From a candidate division KSB1 bacterium (lineage in GTDB: Bacteria > Zhuqueibacterota > Zhuqueibacteria > JANLFK01 > Oleimicrobiaceae), in assembly GCA_034506335.1 (NCBI GenBank), contig JAPDPR010000002.1, positions 62,001 through 126,000 of the forward strand: DNA of 64,000 nucleotides, in the 5' to 3' direction. Below, piece after piece: positions 44,070 through 51,500 of the stretch. The notes under the pieces were generated by a model that was not told the origin of the DNA, did no database searches, and worked only from the letters and a program-made list of their open reading frames with translations. The first letter of the stretch is position 1. Every line of letters starts with the position of its first letter. Made by a program: the position numbers and the translations under genes.

Positions 44070-45890
44070 ATGGTGCCAGCTGATGTCAGTCGCAATCGTC
44101 TTTTTTTCCGGGTAGCGCTCTACGTTGCTTTTGGCGCCCTCGCGTTGCGCCTTTTTCAATTGCAGGTGCTCTCTGCCGAACACTACGCACGCGAATCGGA
44201 GCGTAACCGCATTCGAGCCGTACCCATCGAGGCTACCCGCGGCCTCATCTACGATGTCAATGGCACGGTTCTGGTGGAAAATCACCCCGCCTATTCGGTC
44301 TCGGTAATCCCGGCCGAGGTAACCGGGCGCGACTCGGTGCTAAGTCTGCTGGGGGAGATACTGGGCCTATCCCGCGAGGAGCTAGCTTTACGCATTCAAA
44401 GGAATCGCTCCGGAAGCTTTATTCCTGCGAAGATCGCTCATCAGATTAGCGAACTGGCCCTGGCACAACTGGAGGAGTACCGCCTGGACCTGCCCGGTGT
44501 CATCTTCGAGGTGGAACCACATCGCTCTTATCCCCTTAGCCCTCTGGCACCCCACGCGTTGGGTTACCTGGGGGAGATCTCCCCAGCAGAGCTTAGTGTC
44601 CTGCGCGAAGCTGGCTATACAATGGGAGACCTGGTGGGCAAGAAGGGCTTAGAGAAACAGTATGATCGCCTACTACGCGGCAAAAGGGGCTTTCTGTACG
44701 TGGAGGTAGACGCACTGGGCAGGGAGATTCGCGCCCTGGAGCGACCGGCCCCGGCTCCTCCGCAAGAGGGCCAGGGCCTGCTCACCGGGATTGACGCGGA
44801 CATGCAGGCCGCTCTCGTCCAAGCAATGGCCGGCAAAAAAGGTGGCGCGGTCTTTCTGAATTGTCGCAATGGCGAAGTCCTTGCCATTGGCAGCTTCCCC
44901 CCGTTCGATTTGGAGGAGCTGTCAGGGGTGCTCGCCCCCCAAACCTGGGCGGCCATCCTCAATCATCCGGAGAAGCCTTTGTTCGACCGCGCCGTGCAGG
45001 GAGCCTACCCTGCCGGTTCCACCTTTAAGCTGGTCATTGCCGCAGCCGCACTCGAGACCAAGGCTCTTAGCCCGGAGTTTGCTGTGACCTGCCACGGCTC
45101 TTTGCGCCTGGGTACCCGCACCTTCGATTGCTGGAAAAGCGGAGGACACGGCCACCTGCGAATGCTGGACGCCATCGAGCAGTCCTGTAACGTCTACTTC
45201 TACAACGTCGGCCTTCAGGTAGATGTCGATACGTGGGCTCGCTTTGCCAAAGCCTTTGGATTTGGCCAGCCAACAGGGATCGACCTGCCCAATGAGAGCC
45301 CCGGCAACATACCTGACCGCGCGTTCTTGGACGCGCGCTATGGAAAGGATGCCTGGACGCGTGGGATGATGCTCAATCTTGCTGTGGGACAAGGGGACCT
45401 GTTGGTTACCCCGCTGCAGATGGCCCAGCTGGCCATGGCGATAGCGAACGAAGGCACTTTCTACCGCCCCCACATCGTGCGCGGTATCCTGGAGCCCTCT
45501 GACCGCAGCGTCACCTGGATACGTGTGGAGGCACGCCATGTGGGCGTCGTGTCCCGTGAGACCTATGCCGTGCTGAAACAGGGGATGTGGCGCGTGGTCC
45601 AAGGCACCCACGGCACAGGGGCCGCGTGTCGCCTCCCCGGCGTGGAGGTAGCAGGCAAAACAGGCACGGCCCAGAACCCCCATGGCGACGACCATGCATG
45701 GTTCGTTGGCTTCGCGCCATTTGCGGCGCCCGAAGTGGCATTTGCCGTCTTTGTCGAGAACGGCGGCAAAGGGGGAGCTGTTGCCGCCCCCGTGGCCCGA
45801 CGGGTACTAGAAGTCTACTTCAACAAACGCATGTCCCCAGCTGAGGTCGCGGCAGCTCCTGTGGGCTCACGTTCAGCGGATAGCCATTAG
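44070..45890 (+). CDS. mrdA: Penicillin-binding protein 2 (peptidoglycan D,D-transpeptidase)
   Basis: 606 residues, class B PBP of the elongasome that crosslinks peptidoglycan made by RodA. One N-terminal membrane helix, a dimerisation/pedestal domain with RNRIRAVPIEATRGLIYD and the linker GLEKQYDRLLRGKRG, then the transpeptidase domain with SxxK at S317-T-F-K320, SxN at S372-C-N374 and KTG at K530-T-G532. All catalytic motifs are intact. Starts 2 bases after mreD. Confidence 0.97.
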   Translation: MVPADVSRNRLFFRVALYVAFGALALRLFQLQVLSAEHYARESERNRIRAVPIEATRGLIYDVNGTVLVENHPAYSVSVIPAEVTGRDSVLSLLGEILGLSREELALRIQRNRSGSFIPAKIAHQISELALAQLEEYRLDLPGVIFEVEPHRSYPLSPLAPHALGYLGEISPAELSVLREAGYTMGDLVGKKGLEKQYDRLLRGKRGFLYVEVDALGREIRALERPAPAPPQEGQGLLTGIDADMQAALVQAMAGKKGGAVFLNCRNGEVLAIGSFPPFDLEELSGVLAPQTWAAILNHPEKPLFDRAVQGAYPAGSTFKLVIAAAALETKALSPEFAVTCHGSLRLGTRTFDCWKSGGHGHLRMLDAIEQSCNVYFYNVGLQVDVDTWARFAKAFGFGQPTGIDLPNESPGNIPDRAFLDARYGKDAWTRGMMLNLAVGQGDLLVTPLQMAQLAMAIANEGTFYRPHIVRGILEPSDRSVTWIRVEARHVGVVSRETYAVLKQGMWRVVQGTHGTGAACRLPGVEVAGKTGTAQNPHGDDHAWFVGFAPFAAPEVAFAVFVENGGKGGAVAAPVARRVLEVYFNKRMSPAEVAAAPVGSRSADSH

Positions 45891-45892
45891 CC

Positions 45893-47098
45893 ATGTTTAC
45901 GCGTTTTGACACGCCCATTCTCGTCTGCGCGGTCCTTCTGATGGCCGTGGGTCTGGTTGCCATCTACAGCGCCACTGCCCAGCAGGAGTCCCCTTCTGTC
46001 AAGGGGAGCTTCGCACGGCAGGGCATCTGGGTGCTCACAGGTGTGGTGGTTGGAGCGGTTGCCACCATTTTGCCCTTCCGCGTGTTTGAGCGACTGGCCT
46101 ACGTCGCCTACGGGCTTGCGCTCCTTGCACTAGTTGCGGTGCTTTTCCTCGGTCAGGGAACTAATGCGCGCTGGTTCGCTTTCGGGCCGGCTCGCCTTCA
46201 ACCATCCGAGTTCGCAAAGGTCGCGGTTGTTCTTGCCCTGGCACGCTTCCTGAGTGGCCACCGTACAGATGTCAACAGCCCGAAGGATATTCTTCTGGCC
46301 ACGGGTCTCGTAGCACTTCCCACCCTCCTCGTACTGAAGCAACCAGACATGGGAACCGCTCTGGTGTTTATGGGGATGCTTTTGCCGCTCCTCTATTGGG
46401 CAGGACTGAGGAGTTTCACTCTCTTCCTCATCGTTGCCCCCGCTATCACCGCGCTGGCTTCCTTTCAGTTTTGGACCTTCTTGCTTGCCATGCTTGGACT
46501 GGCCACCGTGCTCTACTTCTCCCGCCGGGGCCGAAGGGTGCTCATTTTCAATCTTCTGCTCAACTTGGCGGTTGGCATTCTCGCGCCCCTTGTGTGGAGT
46601 CGATTGGCCCCTTATCAGCAGAACCGCATCCTCGCCTTTCTTGGGCTTCATTCTGACCCACGAGGTGTCGGTTACCAGGTCATCCAGTCAAAAGTCGCCA
46701 TCGGTTCCGGCGGACTGCTCGGAAAAGGGTTTATGCAGGGTTCTCAGACCCAGTTGCGCTTTCTCCCCGAGCAACATACCGACTTTATCTTCTCGGTGAT
46801 AGGAGAGGAGTTTGGCCTTGTGGGTTCGCTGTTTGTGTTGACGCTCTTTTTTGTCCTTCTCACGCGGGCGCTCCGCATCGCGGCCACTGCCCGCAACCCG
46901 TTCACCAGCATGGTAGTGGCCGGTGCCGTCACTGTCCTGGGCATTCACGTCATCGTCAACATCGGCGTGACCTTGGGCATTATGCCTGTTACCGGCTTGC
47001 CGCTTCCCTTTGTCAGCTATGGCGGCTCTTCGCTCTGGACGTTTGCGATTCTGGTGGGGCTTGTACTCAACGGTTCCCTCCACCGCCTAGATTACTAG
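45893..47098 (+). CDS. rodA: Peptidoglycan glycosyltransferase RodA
   Basis: 401 residues, about ten membrane helices, SEDS-family glycosyltransferase that polymerises lipid II for cell elongation. Typical segments: IYSATAQQE, NARWFAFGPARLQPSEFAKVA, KQPDMGTALVF, the catalytic-loop region GSQTQLRFLPEQHTDFIFSVIGEEFG, and GLPLPFVSYGGSS. The position beside PBP2 identifies it as RodA rather than FtsW. Confidence 0.97.
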   Translation: MFTRFDTPILVCAVLLMAVGLVAIYSATAQQESPSVKGSFARQGIWVLTGVVVGAVATILPFRVFERLAYVAYGLALLALVAVLFLGQGTNARWFAFGPARLQPSEFAKVAVVLALARFLSGHRTDVNSPKDILLATGLVALPTLLVLKQPDMGTALVFMGMLLPLLYWAGLRSFTLFLIVAPAITALASFQFWTFLLAMLGLATVLYFSRRGRRVLIFNLLLNLAVGILAPLVWSRLAPYQQNRILAFLGLHSDPRGVGYQVIQSKVAIGSGGLLGKGFMQGSQTQLRFLPEQHTDFIFSVIGEEFGLVGSLFVLTLFFVLLTRALRIAATARNPFTSMVVAGAVTVLGIHVIVNIGVTLGIMPVTGLPLPFVSYGGSSLWTFAILVGLVLNGSLHRLDY

Positions 47099-47117
47099 CC
47101 AAAGAAAGGAGTCGAAC

Positions 47118-47933
47118 GTGCATCCGGTGTTGTTTAAGCTTGGCCCACTGCAGATTCACGCTTACGGTCTCATGCTAGCCACCTCCTTTGTCTTGGGCAT
47201 CTTGCTGGCAGCCCGCCGTGCCAAGAAGGTCGGCATCGATCCCAATCGCATCATGGACCTCGGCGTTGTGGTGGCGGTGAGCGCCATCGTAGGAGCCCGA
47301 CTATTCTACGTCGTGCGCCACCTGGACGAATTCCGCGGCCACTGGGCGGACACGTTTAATCCCTTCCAGAGCACGGGCCAGGTGGGTATCGGCGGACTCA
47401 CTTTGCTGGGCGGTGTCATTTTGGCTCTCGTCACCAGCTACATCTACCTGCGCGCCAAAGGGCTGCCATTCCTGCGGGTCGCGGACATGGTTGCGCCTTC
47501 TCTGGGACTGGGGATTTTTTTGACCCGCATCGGATGTTTTCTCAACGGCTGCTGCTACGGCGTGCCCACAAAATTGCCATGGGGCGTCTCCTTTCCAGAA
47601 GGGTGCGCCGCTCACTGGCAATACGGCAGCGTGCCCATTCACCCCACACAATTGTATTCCTCCCTGGGCGGTCTAATAATCTTCCTCGCTCTCTTGGCAC
47701 TCGACCGGCGCCGAGCATTTGACGGCTACCTCTTTTACTTCTTCCTGATCTTCTATGGTCTGGGGCGCTTTCTCGTGGACTTTGTTAGGTACTATGAACC
47801 GAGCATGGTACTCATGCGCCTCGGCTCGGTAGCGATATCCTACAACCAGGCCATAAGCCTGTTGATGTTGTTGGCAGGAGCGCTGGGTTTGTTTCTTGGG
47901 GCGAGAAAGAGCCGCGTGCCGCAAACCTCATAA
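47118..47933 (+). CDS. lgt: Phosphatidylglycerol-prolipoprotein diacylglyceryl transferase
   Basis: 271 residues, seven membrane helices. Adds diacylglycerol from phosphatidylglycerol to the lipobox cysteine of prolipoproteins. Visible: LGPLQIHAYGLMLATSF, the H-G-G-like region GGLTLLGGVILAL, the Lgt signature RIGCFLNGCCYGVPTKLPWGVSF and HPTQLYSSLGGL. GTG start 8 bases after AAAGGAG. It is the last gene of the rod operon, an uncommon but sensible partner. A lipid route via phosphatidylglycerol implies that conventional ester lipids are made by this organism. Confidence 0.96.
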   Translation: MHPVLFKLGPLQIHAYGLMLATSFVLGILLAARRAKKVGIDPNRIMDLGVVVAVSAIVGARLFYVVRHLDEFRGHWADTFNPFQSTGQVGIGGLTLLGGVILALVTSYIYLRAKGLPFLRVADMVAPSLGLGIFLTRIGCFLNGCCYGVPTKLPWGVSFPEGCAAHWQYGSVPIHPTQLYSSLGGLIIFLALLALDRRRAFDGYLFYFFLIFYGLGRFLVDFVRYYEPSMVLMRLGSVAISYNQAISLLMLLAGALGLFLGARKSRVPQTS

Positions 47934-48468
47934 GCGAGCATACTCCGCCACCAGCCGGCTGGCGCAGCGAACCAGGCAGGCTCTTACGGTCTTGCATGGG
48001 CTCTTGTTCGGCCCCCGTCGGGTCGGGCCAACAATTTTCGACATTGAGCCGGCCACATGCGACCCGCTACAAAAAGGCTGTGCAGAACTTGGTTCGCCGT
48101 TGTTTTGCCTAGTCGGTGACCAAGTATCAGCCATTTCCACCTAGGCGGGAGGCATTCGAGTAGTGAAGTCGTGATTTGAAAACGAGTGCCTTTTCTCAAG
48201 TACCCCTCCTCGGTGCCACCACGCGTAACCCCTCGCTCTGGTGACATCCGTGTACGAATGACTCTCGCTGGGCTCTGATCATGTCCGAACAGGGGCGTTG
48301 GGTGCGGAAGGCTCATTCCACCCAGTACCTTCCTGGTTTGCCGCCCTTCAGCCTCCCGCGTGCCATCAGCGGATCCGCTCCCGGTGGGGCAATTACAAAT
48401 CGGGAATCGCGCTCTCCTTTCACCGCTCACTTCTGTAACTGGGCAACCCTGATGAATCAAGAACCAAG
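47934..48468. other. Intergenic region between lgt and the giant repeat protein
   Basis: About 530 bases with no convincing coding sequence; frames open on the minus strand (for example 47984-48460) are arginine/glycine rich without recognisable domains. Just after lgt there is a short GC-rich palindrome CCAGCCGGCTGG and, around 48010, GGCCC...GGGCC followed by AACAATTTT that might terminate the rod operon. No tRNA or riboswitch recognised. Confidence 0.4.
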
Positions 48469-48496
48469 TTGGTTAATCTTTTGTTTTAGCTATGAT
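48469..48496 (+). promoter_or_regulatory. Possible sigma-70 promoter upstream of the giant repeat protein
   Basis: TTGGTT (48469-48474), 16-base spacer, TATGAT (48491-48496). The -10 matches five of six consensus positions; the -35 matches only three. Tentative. Confidence 0.35.
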
Positions 48497-48515
48497 TAAT
48501 CTCCTACCAACTGGC

Positions 48516-48531
48516 TGGCACGGCCCTTGTC
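48516..48531 (+). promoter_or_regulatory. Candidate sigma-54 (-24/-12) promoter
   Basis: CTGGCACGGCCCTTGTC: TGGCACG (48516-48522) then TTGT (48527-48530), with the GG (48517-48518) and the -12 position separated by the required 10 bases. It differs from the TGGCACG-N4-TTGC consensus only by T for C at the invariant -12 GC. A start near 48542 gives a ~40-base leader to the ATG at 48583. Confidence 0.5.
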
Positions 48532-48582
48532 ATTTGTTCCTCCGGCAAACTGTCCATGGAAGGAAAGGCGGAGGGACGAGAC

Positions 48583-51500
48583 ATGGGATCATCAGCTAAG
48601 GGAAGGGGGACAAGGTTCATCTTCGCATTGGTGGTGATGCTGAGTGGTCGCCTGTGGGCGGAGTCGATCACCGTGAGCTGGAACCGCAACACCGAGCCAG
48701 ATCTTGCTGGGTATAAGGTGTACTACGGCACGTCCTCTGGCCACCACTCCGAGGTAATAGACGTAGGGCTAGTGACACGGTGGGTAGTCGACGGTCTGCA
48801 GCCCACCACGAAGTACTACTTCGTCGTCACGGCCTACGATAGCTCGGGCAACGAGAGCGAACCTTCGGAAGAGGTCTCTGCGGTTACCCTGGACCGGACG
48901 CCCCCGGCTCTCGTGGCAGTCACTGTCCGCAGCGCTACTGAGGCACTTGTGACTTTCTCAGAGCCGGTTGAACCTAACTCGGCTCAAAACCCTGCCAACT
49001 ATCGCATCGACGGGGGCGTGATGGTCACTCAAGCCCTCCTCACCACCGACCCACGCATTGTGTTACTGCGCACCAGCGCCCACACGAACGGCCGCGCCTA
49101 CACTCTGGCTGTCTCCAATGTCGCAGACTTGGCAACCCCACCGAACGTCATCCCCAGCAACAGCACCATTCAGTACCGGTGTGAATATCAGGACGTTACG
49201 CCCCCCCAATTGGTGAGCGCCACGCTGGTCGACCCCACCACGCTCAGGGTGCAATTTAGCGAGCCGGTCGACCGCGCTATTGCCGAAAATGTCTCGAACT
49301 ATGCCATAAACAATGGCATTCAGATCTCCGTTGCCACTCTGAACGCCATGGGCGATATTGTCACTCTTTCCACTTCGCCACATCGTGCTGGTGTGGTGTA
49401 CGTCCTGACGGTCAACAACATCATTGACCGTGCACCGACACCAAATTTCATTGCTCCCAACTCCACAGTGTTTTACACCTACGACCCAGGGGACACACAG
49501 GGGCCGCGCATCGTCACCGTGACGCTGCCCGAGGCGACGCAAGTGGTAGTCCAGTTCGACGAGCCGCTGGAGCCGGCCTCAGCGCAACTTGCCGGCAACT
49601 ATGCCATTACCGGCGGAATTGTCGTATTCAACGCTTCGCTCGACAGCACGGGATGCGTGGTCAGGCTGACCACCTCCTCGCATGTTCCCGGCGTGCCGTA
49701 CGTGTTGACAGTGAACAACGTGAGAGATCGCGCTCCTCAAGCCAATCTCATCAGTCCAAACACCGCCTTCGGCTATCTCTACGATCCAGGCGACATTGAC
49801 CCGCCAACGCTGATAGCTGCGTCGCTTCTGGATCCGACCCACCTCCTGATAACCTTCAGCGAACCGGTGCAGCAGGTCAGTGCAGAAATGCCCTTCAACT
49901 ACACCATCAACAACGGCATCGGGGTGCGCTCGGCAACCCTCCTGCCTGACGGCCGCACGGTGCGTCTGGAGACTTCTCCGCACGGGACCTCTGCAACCTA
50001 CATTGTGACGGTAAACAACGTGGCGGACCGCGCCTCCCGACCCAATTTTATCGCGGCCAACAGCTCGATTACCTATGTCTATGCCCCCCAAGACCTCACA
50101 GGGCCCACCATTCGCATGGTGACCGTGCACAGCACCACGGAGATAGAGGTCTCCTTTAGTGAGCAAGTCGACAGCGTCAGCGCCGAAGACCCAGCGAACT
50201 ACTCCATCAGCAACGGGATCACGGTGCTGGCGGCACGGCGGACGTCTTCCGGTTACGGCGTACGCCTGACCACGACCGAGCATGCCACCAATCAAATCTA
50301 CATCCTTCTGGTAAGCAACGTCACCGACACCGCCGATCCACCGAATGCCATTTTGCCCAACAGTCCATACTCGTATCTGATCCGCGCTCTCGACGAGGTG
50401 CCTCCTACCATTGTTTCTGTTACTATCCAAAACCAGACGACGCTGGATATCCTCTTCAGCGAAGAGGTGGAGCGGGTTTCGGCTGAACAGGCCAGCAACT
50501 ATGTAATCAGCAACGGCGTGCAAGTCAGAAGCGCGCACCTGGACAATTCAGGCCGCGTGGTGCGCTTGACCACCTCGGCCCACGAGTTCGGAATGGTGTA
50601 CATTCTGCTTGTCAGCAATGTGGCCGATTGCGCAACGCCGGCAAATATGATTTTGCCGCACTCTGCGTACGCCTACGCGTTGTCGCCCGGCGATCAGACA
50701 CCGCCCACAATTGCCAGCGTTCGCACGCTCAGTGCTACCACCTTGGAAGTGACATTCAGCAAGCCTGTGGACCCCACTTCTGCCCAGGACGCGTCCCATT
50801 ACCGCATCAACAACGCGGTGCAAGTGCAGAGCGCAGTGCTGGACAGCAGTGGCCAAGTGGTGAGACTGGAGACAACTATGCACCAACCGGAACGGGTTCA
50901 CGTGCTCCTGGTAAGCGACATCTATGACCGGGCGGTGCCGCCAAATGTGATTGCCCCGAATAGCTCTTTCACCTACGTGTACCACGCACCGGATGAAACC
51001 CCGCCCACGATCGTCCTGGTGAGGGCGACGGGCCTGACGGAGGTGGAGGTGCTGTTCAGCGAGCCTGTGGCCCGCCGCGAGGCGGAGAACCCAGTGCACT
51101 ATGTGATAAACAATGGGCTACAGGTACTCGCCGCCGAACTGGACGCATCGGCGCAGGTGGTGCGTCTGAGCACGACCCCACACACACCCAATCGGCTCTA
51201 CGTTCTTGTGGTCAACGGCATCGCTGATGTGGCGTTGCCACCTAACGTGCTGGCCCCCAATACATCCTATTCCTACACCTATGAACCACCCCCAGTGCTG
51301 GCGCCCACTGTTTCATCGGCGCGACTTGTGGACAGCCAGACTCTGGAGGTCACTTTCAACAAGCCCGTGGAGCAGGCGACAGCGGAGGACCCAGCTAATT
51401 ATTCCATCAGCAACGGCATTACCGTGTTCAGCGCGAGCCTGGGAGGTCTCGGCAACGTTGTCCGGCTGTACACTTCGCCCCACGTGCCTAACACTTTGTA

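Noticed and set aside
47984-48460. Minus-strand open frame of 158 codons between lgt and the giant gene
   Set aside because: Composition rich in Arg, Gly, Pro and Ser with no domain, no ribosome site and competing open frames; probably a by-product of high GC.
49579-50538. 319-codon open frame antisense to the Ig-like repeats
   Set aside because: Repeats share codon pattern, which leaves the reverse frame open; residues are not protein-like.
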